Shown piece by piece: positions 1 through 6,614 of a stretch of 9,160 nucleotides of DNA. Made by a program: the position numbers and the translations under genes. The notes beneath the pieces are model-generated. The model saw only the letters and a list, made by a program, of their open reading frames with translations. It ran no database searches and was not told where the DNA came from. The stretch lies in contig JAOUFA010000132.1 in assembly GCA_029858545.1 (NCBI GenBank), positions 1-9,160 on the forward strand, given 5' to 3'. The stretch is from Betaproteobacteria bacterium. Lineage in GTDB: Bacteria > Pseudomonadota > Gammaproteobacteria > Burkholderiales > SG8-39. Each line of letters starts with the position of its first letter. The stretch's first letter is position 1.

Positions 1-694
1 TGTCAATCCACGGCAAGAGGCTCGCGGCGAGAGGATAACCGAAATTCTCCGTAGGCATCCCCGCCGAGCGGATCGTCTCGGTAACCTTCCGGTCGATATC
101 GAGCGCACTGCACGAAGAATCCCGGACCAGGCTGTTGGCGGCGGCACCGATGTGCGCCAATTGCGCCACCAGTTCGCGCATATTCGCCGCGCCGGCGCCG
201 GAGGCCGCCTGGTAGGTCATACTGGTCATCCACTCCACCAGATCATTCTGGAAGAGTCCCGCCATCGCCATGAGCATCAGGCTCACGGTGCAATTTCCGC
301 CCGCGTAGTCCTTCACCCCGGCAGTCAGCGCATTCTTGATCACGGGCATGTTCACCGGATCGAGGATGATCACGGCATCGTCGCGCATACGCAACGCGCT
401 CGCGGCATCGATCCAGTAGCCCTTCCAGCCCGCCTTGCGCAGCCGGGGGTGGATTGCGTTGGTATAGTCCCCGCCCTGGCAGGATATCACCACCGGCAAG
501 GCGCTGAGCCCGGCAATCTCGTTAGCGTCGCCGACCGGACCCGTGTCCTTGCCGACATCCGGTCCCGTGCCACCCGCCTGCGAAGTTGAAAAGAACACCG
601 GCTCGATATGTTCGAAATCGCCCTCCTCGCGCATGCGTTGCACGAGTACCGACCCCACCATTCCCCGCCACCCGACTATCCCTACCCTCAACAT
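1..694 (-). CDS. asd: Aspartate-semialdehyde dehydrogenase, N-terminal 231 codons (3' end outside window)
   Basis: Asd reduces L-aspartyl-4-phosphate to L-aspartate 4-semialdehyde with NADPH in the cytoplasm. This is the shared step towards diaminopimelate/lysine, threonine and methionine. The ATG at 694-692 opens a frame that stays open to the left edge. The protein starts MLRVGIVGWRGMVGSVL, which contains the NADP-binding glycine-rich loop (GxxGxxG region, residues 5-14). The GGNCTVSLML motif places the catalytic cysteine at residue 135, the same number as in the Escherichia coli enzyme. The segment YQAASGAGAANMREL (about 161-175) is also characteristic of the Gram-negative Asd type. About 370 residues are expected, so roughly 140 codons are missing beyond base 1. 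A GAGG Shine-Dalgarno at 705-702 lies 7 nt before the ATG. The gene follows leuB by 19 bp and is probably the fourth cistron of the leu operon. Identity is essentially certain. Confidence 0.97.
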   Translation of the reverse strand, partial: MLRVGIVGWRGMVGSVLVQRMREEGDFEHIEPVFFSTSQAGGTGPDVGKDTGPVGDANEIAGLSALPVVISCQGGDYTNAIHPRLRKAGWKGYWIDAASALRMRDDAVIILDPVNMPVIKNALTAGVKDYAGGNCTVSLMLMAMAGLFQNDLVEWMTSMTYQAASGAGAANMRELVAQLAHIGAAANSLVRDSSCSALDIDRKVTETIRSAGMPTENFGYPLAASLLPWID

Positions 695-713
695 CTTCTA
701 GCCTCGACTTGAT

Positions 714-1778
714 CTACAGCGCCGCGACCACCGCGTCGCCCATTTCATCCGTGCCGACTTCGCGCATTCCGGCGGTATGGATATCGGCGGTGCGATAGCC
801 CTTGCGTAGGACCTCCTGCACCGCCGCTTCGATGCGAGCGGCCTCTTGCGGCCGTTCGAGCGAATAGCGCAACATCATCGCTGCCGAGAGAATCGTTGCC
901 AGCGGATTCGCCACGCCTTTTCCCGCGATATCCGGCGCCGATCCGTGTATCGGCTCGTACAGTCCCTTGTTCGCCGCGTCGAGAGAAGCCGATGGCAGCA
1001 TCCCGATCGAGCCGCTCAGCATCGATGCCTCGTCCGACAAGATGTCGCCGAACATGTTCCCGGTGACGATGACGTCGAACTGCTTGGGATTGCGCACCAG
1101 CTGCATCGCGCAATTGTCCACGTACATATGCGTAAGCGCCACATCCGGAAAATCGCGTGCGACCTCAATCACCACCTGTTTCCACAGCTCGGTGGTTTCG
1201 AGCACGTTCGCCTTGTCGACCGAGCAGAGCCTCTTGCCACGCCTGCGAGCGGCCTCGAATGCGACCCTGGCAATACGCCGGATCTCGCTCTCTCGATAGC
1301 GCATGGTGTTCACCCCCTCCCGCTCACCGCTCGCGAGCGTCGAGATACCGCGCGGCTCGCCGAAGTAGATGTCGCCAGTCAGCTCGCGCACGATCAGGAT
1401 GTCGAGCCCCGCTACCACCTCGCGCCTGAGTGACGAGGCATCGGCCAGTTCCTCGTGTACGCGCGCCGGCCGCAAATTGGCGAACAGGCCGAGCGATTTG
1501 CGCAGCCCCAGGATCGCCTGCTCCGGGCGCTTGGCGCGCGGCAGGCTGTCGTATTTCCAGTCACCGACCGAGCCGAACAGGATCGCATCGGCCTGCTTGG
1601 CAATCGCAAGGGTCGCCTCGGGAAGCGGATCGCCCGCCGCCTCGTAGCCCGCCCCCCCCACCGGCGCCTCCTCCATCGCGAAGCGCAGTCCGTCATGCTC
1701 CAGCGCGCGCAACACTTTCACCGCCTGCGCGACGATCTCTCCGCCGATCCCGTCGCCCGGCAATACCGCAATCTTCAT
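714..1778 (-). CDS. leuB: 3-isopropylmalate dehydrogenase
   Basis: LeuB oxidises and decarboxylates (2R,3S)-3-isopropylmalate to 2-oxoisocaproate with NAD+, the third step specific to leucine synthesis. The protein has 354 residues; the family usually has about 350-365. It starts MKIAVLPGDGIGGEIV. Visible motifs are RELTGDIYFGEPRG (131-144), the SVDKANVL segment with the conserved Lys (186-193), the Asp-rich metal-binding stretch GNMFGDILSDEAS (240-252) and the NAD-binding loop YEPIHGSAPDIAG (274-286). The frame is open further upstream to 2003, but that extension overlaps leuD. The ATG at 1778-1776 is preferred because it begins the family N terminus and has a GAGGTG Shine-Dalgarno 6 nt away. 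The gene ends with TAG at 716-714. Only 5 bp separate it from the leuD stop, so translational coupling is likely. No catalytic residue appears to be missing. Confidence 0.98.
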   Translation of the reverse strand: MKIAVLPGDGIGGEIVAQAVKVLRALEHDGLRFAMEEAPVGGAGYEAAGDPLPEATLAIAKQADAILFGSVGDWKYDSLPRAKRPEQAILGLRKSLGLFANLRPARVHEELADASSLRREVVAGLDILIVRELTGDIYFGEPRGISTLASGEREGVNTMRYRESEIRRIARVAFEAARRRGKRLCSVDKANVLETTELWKQVVIEVARDFPDVALTHMYVDNCAMQLVRNPKQFDVIVTGNMFGDILSDEASMLSGSIGMLPSASLDAANKGLYEPIHGSAPDIAGKGVANPLATILSAAMMLRYSLERPQEAARIEAAVQEVLRKGYRTADIHTAGMREVGTDEMGDAVVAAL

Positions 1779-1783
1779 CTTGA

Positions 1784-1790
1784 TCACCTC
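1784..1790 (-). promoter_or_regulatory. leuB ribosome-binding site containing the leuD stop codon
   Basis: The minus-strand heptamer GAGGTGA lies just upstream of the leuB ATG. Its last three bases (1786-1784) are the leuD TGA stop. Ribosomes terminating leuD therefore sit on the leuB Shine-Dalgarno, which favours coupled, near-stoichiometric translation. The site also decides the leuB start over the longer upstream frame. Confidence 0.75.
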
Positions 1791-2425
1791 AACAACCAGG
1801 GAAACTGCATGCGTCGCGCGTTTTCGAAGGCGCGTATCTTCTCCGCATGCCGCAGGGTCAGGCCAATCTCGTCGAGCCCGTTCATCAGGCAGTACTTGCG
1901 GAAGGGGTCGATCTCGAAGCGGAAAGTATAGGCACCATTGGCCCCCGCCACCGTCTGCCGCTCCAGGTCGATCGTCAGGCGAAATCCGGGAAACGCGGCG
2001 CACTCGTAGAACAGCCGGTCAACCTCCGCCTCCGTCAGCACCACAGGCAACAGGCCGATCTTGAAACTGTTGTTGAAAAAGATGTCTGCAAACGAGGGGG
2101 CGATCACGCAGTGAAAGCCGTAATCCAGCAATGCCCAGGGCGCGTGTTCGCGTGAACTGCCGCATCCAAAGTTCTTGCGTGCAAGCAGGATGCTCGCACC
2201 GCGATAGCGCGGCTGATTGAGCGCGAAGTCCGGATTGAGCGGACGTTTGGCGTGGTCCATGCCCGGTTCGCCGCGCCCTAAATAACGCCAGGCGTCGAAC
2301 AGCGTCGGGCCAAAACCGGTGCGCTTGATCGACTTGAGATATTGCTTCGGAATGATCTGATCGGTATCGACGTTCGCCCTATCCAGCGGCGCGACCAGGC
2401 CATCGAGTACGTTGAACTTTTCCAT
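1784..2425 (-). CDS. leuD: 3-isopropylmalate dehydratase small subunit
   Basis: LeuD is the small (swivel-domain) subunit of isopropylmalate isomerase. With LeuC it converts 2-isopropylmalate to 3-isopropylmalate through isopropylmaleate. The protein has 213 residues, in the range for proteobacterial LeuD (about 200-216). The N terminus is MEKFNVLDGLVAPLDRANVD, followed by TDQIIPKQYL (21-30). The substrate-recognition loop NFGCGSSREHAPWAL is at 85-99. The segment FRLTIDLERQTV (148-159) and the C-terminal IGLTLRHAEKIRAFE (187-201) are also typical. The frame is open upstream to 2638 inside leuC, but the ATG at 2425 gives the family N terminus and has GGAG (2435-2432) 6 nt before it. It starts 14 bp after the leuC stop and ends 5 bp before leuB. 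Unlike some proteobacterial leu operons, nothing is inserted between leuC and leuD or between leuD and leuB. Confidence 0.98.
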   Translation of the reverse strand: MEKFNVLDGLVAPLDRANVDTDQIIPKQYLKSIKRTGFGPTLFDAWRYLGRGEPGMDHAKRPLNPDFALNQPRYRGASILLARKNFGCGSSREHAPWALLDYGFHCVIAPSFADIFFNNSFKIGLLPVVLTEAEVDRLFYECAAFPGFRLTIDLERQTVAGANGAYTFRFEIDPFRKYCLMNGLDEIGLTLRHAEKIRAFENARRMQFPWLLR

Positions 2426-2439
2426 CTGCTGCTCCGCGC

Positions 2440-3855
2440 TCAGCGCCACTCGCGCACATCGACGAAATGGCCGGCGATCGCTGCCGCCGCCGCCATCGCA
2501 GGGCTGACGAGATGAGTACGTCCGCCATCGCCCTGCCGCCCCTCGAAGTTGCGGTTTGACGTCGAGGCGCAGCGCTCGCCGGCCTCGATCCGGTCCGCGT
2601 TCATCGCCAGGCACATCGAGCAGCCCGGTTCGCGCCACTCGAAGCCCGCGTCCTTGAATATTCGATCAAGCCCCTCTTTCTCGGCCTGCACCTTCACCAG
2701 GCCCGAGCCGGGCACCACCAGCGCCAGACGGATATTCGACGCGATGCGCCGTCCCTTGGCGATCGCCGCCGCCGCGCGCAGATCTTCGATACGAGAGTTG
2801 GTGCACGAGCCGATGAATATCTTGTCCAACTTGATATCGCCGATCTTGGTGCGCGGCTTGAGACCCATATACACCAGCGCACGTTCCATGCCCTCGCGAC
2901 GCCCCGAGTCCTTTTCGCGATCAGGGTCGGGAACCGTGTCGTCCACCGCGACCACCATCTCGGGCGAAGTTCCCCAAGTAACCTGGGGTTTGATGTCGCG
3001 CGCATCGAGTGCAACTTCGTGCTCGAATTTTGCATCGGGATCGCTCTTTAGCGTGCGCCAGTAGGCGACCGCCTGGCTCCACTCCGGGCCAGTCGGTGCA
3101 AAAGGGCGTCCCTTCACATACTCGATCGCCGTTTCGTCCACCGCGACCATGCCCGCACGCGCACCCGCCTCGATCGCCATATTGCACAGCGTCATGCGGC
3201 CTTCCATCGACAGCGCGCGAATCGCGCCCCCGGCGAATTCGATCGCGCAGCCGGTTCCGCCCGCGGTACCGATACGGCCGATGATCGCGAGCGCGACATC
3301 TTTGGCGCTGACACCACGCGCGAGCACGCCCTCGACGCTGACGCGCATGTTCTTCATCTTCTTCGTTACCAGGCATTGCGTGGCAAGGACATGCTCGACT
3401 TCCGACGTCCCAATGCCATGCGCCAGACAGCCAAATGCGCCATGCGTGCTGGTATGCGAATCGCCGCACACCACCGTCATGCCTGGCAGGGTCGCGCCCT
3501 GCTCGGGCCCGATCACATGCACGATGCCCTGGCGACGATCGAGGAACGGGAAGTAGGCCTTGGCGCCAACCTCACGGATGTTCGCGTCAAGCGTCTCGAT
3601 CTGCAGTCGCGAGGTCGCATCGACGATGCCGGCAAGCCCCTTGTCCCAGTCCGTGGTAGGGGTGTTATGGTCGGCCGTAGCCACGATCGAATCGATCCGC
3701 CAGGGTTTCCTCCCTGCGAGCTTCAACCCCTCGAAGGCTTGCGGACTCGTCACCTCGTGCACAAGATGGCGATCGATATAGAGCAAGCCCGTGCCGTCTT
3801 CCTCGGCGTGCACGAGATGGCTGTTCCAGAGTTTGTCGTAAAGGGTTTGTCCCAT
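2440..3855 (-). CDS. leuC: 3-isopropylmalate dehydratase large subunit (4Fe-4S aconitase family)
   Basis: LeuC is the catalytic subunit of isopropylmalate isomerase and carries the [4Fe-4S] cluster. It has 471 residues, close to the 466 of E. coli. The start MGQTLYDKLWNSHLV matches the family N terminus, followed by LLYIDRHLVHEVTSPQAFEGL. The segments GPEQGATLPGMTVVCGDSHT (116-135) and HGAFGCLAHGIGTSEVEHVL (138-157) are aconitase-family signatures. The cluster ligands are visible as Cys351 in FIGSCTNSRIEDL and Cys412/Cys415 in PGCSMCLAMN. The C-terminal CASTSNRNFEGRQG (429-442) contains substrate-contact residues. The gene is the first cistron of leuCDB-asd and lies 89 bp downstream of the MFS gene stop. 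No convincing Shine-Dalgarno precedes the ATG; an AGG only 1 nt away is too close. Family alignment nevertheless supports this start. Identity is essentially certain. Confidence 0.98.
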   Translation of the reverse strand: MGQTLYDKLWNSHLVHAEEDGTGLLYIDRHLVHEVTSPQAFEGLKLAGRKPWRIDSIVATADHNTPTTDWDKGLAGIVDATSRLQIETLDANIREVGAKAYFPFLDRRQGIVHVIGPEQGATLPGMTVVCGDSHTSTHGAFGCLAHGIGTSEVEHVLATQCLVTKKMKNMRVSVEGVLARGVSAKDVALAIIGRIGTAGGTGCAIEFAGGAIRALSMEGRMTLCNMAIEAGARAGMVAVDETAIEYVKGRPFAPTGPEWSQAVAYWRTLKSDPDAKFEHEVALDARDIKPQVTWGTSPEMVVAVDDTVPDPDREKDSGRREGMERALVYMGLKPRTKIGDIKLDKIFIGSCTNSRIEDLRAAAAIAKGRRIASNIRLALVVPGSGLVKVQAEKEGLDRIFKDAGFEWREPGCSMCLAMNADRIEAGERCASTSNRNFEGRQGDGGRTHLVSPAMAAAAAIAGHFVDVREWR

Positions 3856-3883
3856 GCCTAGGGCGGGTAATCGGGTGAAGGAA

Positions 3884-3917
3884 AGCGTGCGATTATCGCA
3901 TACGAAACTCGCACGCT
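3884..3917. repeat. Perfect 9-bp inverted repeat bracketing the leuC -10 element
   Basis: AGCGTGCGA at 3884-3892 is the exact reverse complement of TCGCACGCT at 3909-3917, with a 16-bp centre. The centre holds most of the candidate -10. Two readings are possible. It may be a dyad operator for a dimeric repressor or activator of leuCDB-asd. Alternatively it may be the stem of a terminator for the MFS gene, but the minus strand after the stem reads TTCCTTC, with no real U-tract, and a 16-nt loop is large. If the promoter call is right, the leuC transcript starts inside the last arm and would not form this hairpin, which favours the operator reading. Confidence 0.5.
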
Positions 3918-3920
3918 CGA
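3892..3920 (-). promoter_or_regulatory. Candidate sigma-70 promoter for leuCDB-asd (extended -10)
   Basis: On the minus strand the -10 candidate GATAAT (3897-3892, 5 of 6 to TATAAT) is preceded by TATGC, giving an extended -10 TG one base upstream. A weak -35 TCGAGC (3920-3915, 3 of 6) stands 17 nt before it. Transcription would begin near 3885, leaving a leader of about 30 nt before leuC. The position after the MFS gene and before the leu genes fits an operon promoter. This is inference from consensus matching by eye; there is no experimental support. Confidence 0.45.
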
Positions 3921-3944
3921 TCGCGATAGACCGCCGCCAGGCCT

Positions 3945-5075
3945 CTACAGGCCGGTGCGACGCAGCCTCAACACGAAGACCGCACCGATCAGTCCGGCAA
4001 GCGCGGAAAACCCGAATGCTTGGCTATGTCCGACCCACTCCCATGCCCAGCCCGCCAACAACGCACCCAGCGCGCCGCCGGCCCCATACGACAGGCTCGC
4101 GAAGAGCGCCTGTCCGCGCGCCTGCGCGGTTTCCGGTACGAGCCGGTGTATTGCGGCCACTGAGGCCGCATGATGGGCGCCAAAAGTCAGCGCGTGGAGC
4201 AGTTGTGCGAGCGCCAGTACGACAAGACTGTTCCCTAGCCAACCAATCGCCGCAAACCGTATCGCCGCCGCGACAAAGCTCGCGAGCAGGACCGTCGACA
4301 GCGCGAAGCGTCGAACCAAGGCCTGCAGGTACAGAAACACTCCGATTTCGGCCACCACCCCAAGAGTCCAGAGACCACCTATGGTCGCACCCGAATACCC
4401 CTTCTCGCGCAGGTAGAGCGTATAGAAAGCGTACAGCGCGCCGTGCGCCACGGCCATGCAAAAGCCCGCCGCGAGCAAGGCCAGTAACCCAGCCCCCGGA
4501 GCGAAGCTCCGCGACTTTCCCGACGCTCGCGCGCCGCGTACGCCGGAGGGCAGCGTAAGCGAAATCACCAGCGCGGCCAGTGCGAACGCCGGCAAGAGCA
4601 TGATCAAGTCGCCCGCGGGCCGCCAGTCGAGCCAGGCGCCCACGGCGGCCACCGAAAAGATGAAGCCCACCGAACCCCAAAGGCGTATCGGACCATAGCC
4701 GCCGCGCGTGCGTTCCGCCACCGAGAGGGTGATTGCCTCGACCAGCGGAATCGCGCCCGCGGAGAGAATACTCATCGCCGCAATCGTCGCCGCCGTCGCA
4801 GCGACCCCCTCGACCAACGGCAACACGCACAGGCCGAGCGTCACCGCGAGACAGGAAAAGATGACGATTCCGCGCCGCGCGCCGGTGCGATCGGCGAGCC
4901 AGCCCCAGAAACCCGGCGCGAAGATGCGCGCGAACTGGGGCAAGGCCAGCACCAGCGCGATGTCCGCGGCGCCGAATCCGCGCGAGGAAAGGTAAAGCGG
5001 GAAGTAGGGCATGAACGCGCCGACATAGGCGAAATAGGCGAAATAGAACACCGCCAGGCGGGAGGCGAAATTCAT
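3945..5075 (-). CDS. Major facilitator superfamily transporter, HcaT/MFS_1-like
   Basis: This is an inner-membrane secondary transporter of 376 residues, made almost wholly of hydrophobic segments consistent with about 12 transmembrane helices. The first helix lies at about 7-24 (AVFYFAYFAYVGAFMPYF). The MFS loop 2-3 signature is visible as GWLADRTGARRG (58-69). The segment YGPIRLWGSVGFIF (127-140) resembles the RLWGS motif of the 3-phenylpropionate transporter HcaT. A polar central loop (about 176-192) separates the two six-helix halves. The second half contains QLLHALTFGAHHAA (291-304), which is also HcaT-like. The ATG at 5075-5073 is the most upstream start and gives a plausible N terminus, though no good Shine-Dalgarno precedes it. 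The gene sits alone between der and leuC with spacers on both sides. Substrate is unknown: the leu neighbourhood alone does not justify calling it an amino-acid transporter, and HcaT similarity does not prove phenylpropionate uptake. Confidence 0.88.
   Translation of the reverse strand: MNFASRLAVFYFAYFAYVGAFMPYFPLYLSSRGFGAADIALVLALPQFARIFAPGFWGWLADRTGARRGIVIFSCLAVTLGLCVLPLVEGVAATAATIAAMSILSAGAIPLVEAITLSVAERTRGGYGPIRLWGSVGFIFSVAAVGAWLDWRPAGDLIMLLPAFALAALVISLTLPSGVRGARASGKSRSFAPGAGLLALLAAGFCMAVAHGALYAFYTLYLREKGYSGATIGGLWTLGVVAEIGVFLYLQALVRRFALSTVLLASFVAAAIRFAAIGWLGNSLVVLALAQLLHALTFGAHHAASVAAIHRLVPETAQARGQALFASLSYGAGGALGALLAGWAWEWVGHSQAFGFSALAGLIGAVFVLRLRRTGL
5025..5046. repeat. In-frame 9-bp tandem repeat (2.4 copies)
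   Basis: The plus-strand unit ATAGGCGAA is repeated twice and followed by ATAG. On the minus strand it encodes the FAYFAY part of the first transmembrane helix of the MFS protein. Because the period is 9 bp, gain or loss of a unit would add or remove three residues without shifting the frame. Confidence 0.7.
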
Positions 5076-5230
5076 CGGACGCGAGTCGATTCGTTGCGGC
5101 GCATGGGACGAAAGGAATCTAGCATTGCAGCGCCGATCGCGCGGTGCCTTCCCCTGCCAGCCGGCCTGCTATGACCACGCCGCAATATTTCACCCCAAAT
5201 CGGCGCCGACACGCACCCAAGCGCGCGGTG
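5076..5230. other. 155-bp intergenic spacer between der and the MFS gene
   Basis: This is the longest gene-free stretch in the window. It contains a perfect 10-bp palindrome TCGGCGCCGA at 5200-5209, about 20 bp after the der stop. I see no stem followed by a U-tract, so no clear intrinsic terminator for the hisS-der cluster. I also see no strong promoter for the MFS gene: an extended-10-like TGCTAGATT near its start has no matching -35. A short minus-strand frame across it carries no recognisable protein or ribosome-binding site. Confidence 0.6.
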
Positions 5231-6583
5231 TCATTGTTTCGCGGGGCGCCCGGGGCGTTTGCGCAAATAAGGGTTCTTGCCGGTCCGGAATTCGATCGCC
5301 AGCGGCGTGCCGCGCAAATCGAAAGCCTTGCGGAATGCTCCCTCCAGATAGCGCTGGTAACTATCCGGCACGCGATCCAGGGCATTGCCGTGGATGATGA
5401 TGCGCGGCGGATTGTGTCCCCCCTGGTGCGCGTAGCGCAGCTTGGGCCGCACCAGACCAGTCTTGGGTGGCGCCTGGCGCTCGACGGCGGCAATCAACGC
5501 ACGCGTAAGACGGGGCGTGGAAAGCTGCGCCATTGCCGAGGCATAAGCCGCGTCGACCGACTTCATCACCGCGCCAAGCCCCTTGCCGTTCTTCGCGCTG
5601 ATGAAATGGGTTTCCGCAAAACTCAGGAATCCGAGCTTCCAGACCAGCTCGCTCTTCATGCGCGCTCGCGCTTCCTTGCCGGCCGCATCCCACTTGTTGA
5701 CCGCGACGACCACAGCGCGGTTGCGCTCGAGAATGAATCCTGCGACATGCGCGTCCTGGTCGCTGATGCCCTCGTCCGCACCGAGTACCAGGATGGCGAC
5801 ATTGGATTCCTCGATCGCACGCATCGTCTTGACGATGGAAAAACGCTCGATGTCCTCGCCAGATTTGCCGCGTTTTCTGAGACCCGCAGTATCGACCAGG
5901 GTATAGAGCTTGCCTGCGCGCTCGAAGGGCACATCGATCGCGTCGCGCGTGGTGCCCGGCTGGTCATAGGCGATCACCCGCTCCTCGCCGACCAGCGCAT
6001 TGATCAGGGTCGATTTTCCGACATTCGGCCGACCGATCACCGACACGCGCGGATACCTGGACGATACTTCTTCCTTGCCGTGATCATTCTCCGGAAATTC
6101 CGCCAGCACCGCGTCGACGAGTTCCCGTACGCCCTCACCGTGCGCCGCAGAGATCGCGACCGGAGCGCCCAGTCCCAGTTCGTGAAATTCGCCCACCGCG
6201 GTATCCGGAGCGAGTCCCTCACTCTTGTTCACTGCGATCCAGAGGCGCTTCTCCATTCTGCGCAAACGCTCGGCGATCAAGCGATCACCCGGTGCCAGCC
6301 CGCCACGCGCGTCTACGACAAAGACCACGACATCGGCCTCGGCGATCGCCTGCTCGGCTTGGCGCGCCATGAGTGAGAACATGTCGTCGCTGCTGCCGGG
6401 TTCAAGCCCCCCAGTATCGATGACAAGAAACGCACGGTCGCCCAGCCGACCTTCTCCATAGTGCCGATCGCGGGTCACACCCGGCACATCGACGACGATC
6501 GCGTCACGGCTGCGCGTCAGTCGATTGAAGAGCGTCGATTTCCCGACGTTAGGACGCCCGACAAGGGCGATCACGGGCTTCAC
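5231..6583 (-). CDS. der: Ribosome-assembly GTPase Der (EngA), two tandem G domains
   Basis: Der is an essential GTPase that binds the 50S ribosomal subunit and promotes its maturation in the cytoplasm. The protein has 450 residues, at the short end of the family. The first G domain shows the P-loop GRPNVGKST (9-17), GVTRDR (35-40), DTGG (56-59) and NKSE (119-122). The second shows GRPNVGKST (184-192), GTTRDAID (210-217), DTAG (231-234), NKWD (296-299) and SAKNGKG (329-335). A C-terminal KH-like domain follows (about 355-440) with the hallmark GGHNPPRIIIHGN (388-400). The basic tail is RKRPGRPAKQ. The GTG at 6583-6581 is chosen because it gives the family N terminus (M)KPVIALVGRPNVGKS; the frame stays open upstream into bamB without family similarity. 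The Shine-Dalgarno is weak. The gene lies 31 bp after bamB and is probably co-transcribed with it. The first G4 motif has Glu in place of the consensus Asp. Confidence 0.97.
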   Translation of the reverse strand: MKPVIALVGRPNVGKSTLFNRLTRSRDAIVVDVPGVTRDRHYGEGRLGDRAFLVIDTGGLEPGSSDDMFSLMARQAEQAIAEADVVVFVVDARGGLAPGDRLIAERLRRMEKRLWIAVNKSEGLAPDTAVGEFHELGLGAPVAISAAHGEGVRELVDAVLAEFPENDHGKEEVSSRYPRVSVIGRPNVGKSTLINALVGEERVIAYDQPGTTRDAIDVPFERAGKLYTLVDTAGLRKRGKSGEDIERFSIVKTMRAIEESNVAILVLGADEGISDQDAHVAGFILERNRAVVVAVNKWDAAGKEARARMKSELVWKLGFLSFAETHFISAKNGKGLGAVMKSVDAAYASAMAQLSTPRLTRALIAAVERQAPPKTGLVRPKLRYAHQGGHNPPRIIIHGNALDRVPDSYQRYLEGAFRKAFDLRGTPLAIEFRTGKNPYLRKRPGRPAKQ

Positions 6584-6614
6584 ATAGGTCTCGCGTGCCA
6601 GCGCGTATTCGTAT

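Noticed and set aside
1779..2003. Upstream extension of the leuB frame to a start at 2003
   Set aside because: It would overlap leuD by over 200 bases. The extension has no family similarity, while the ATG at 1778 has a good ribosome-binding site and the conserved LeuB N terminus.
5200..5209. Palindrome TCGGCGCCGA just after der as an intrinsic terminator
   Set aside because: A perfect palindrome without a loop cannot form a good hairpin and no U-tract follows. It is recorded only as part of the spacer.
5119..5230. A possible small minus-strand gene in the der-MFS spacer
   Set aside because: A short frame crosses the spacer but continues from inside der in another frame. It has no ribosome-binding site and no recognisable sequence.
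5144..6376. A 410-codon open frame on the plus strand opposite der
   Set aside because: It lies antisense to a complete, well-conserved der gene. Its translation is rich in Arg, His and Ala with no recognisable domain, as expected from the complement of G+C-rich coding sequence.
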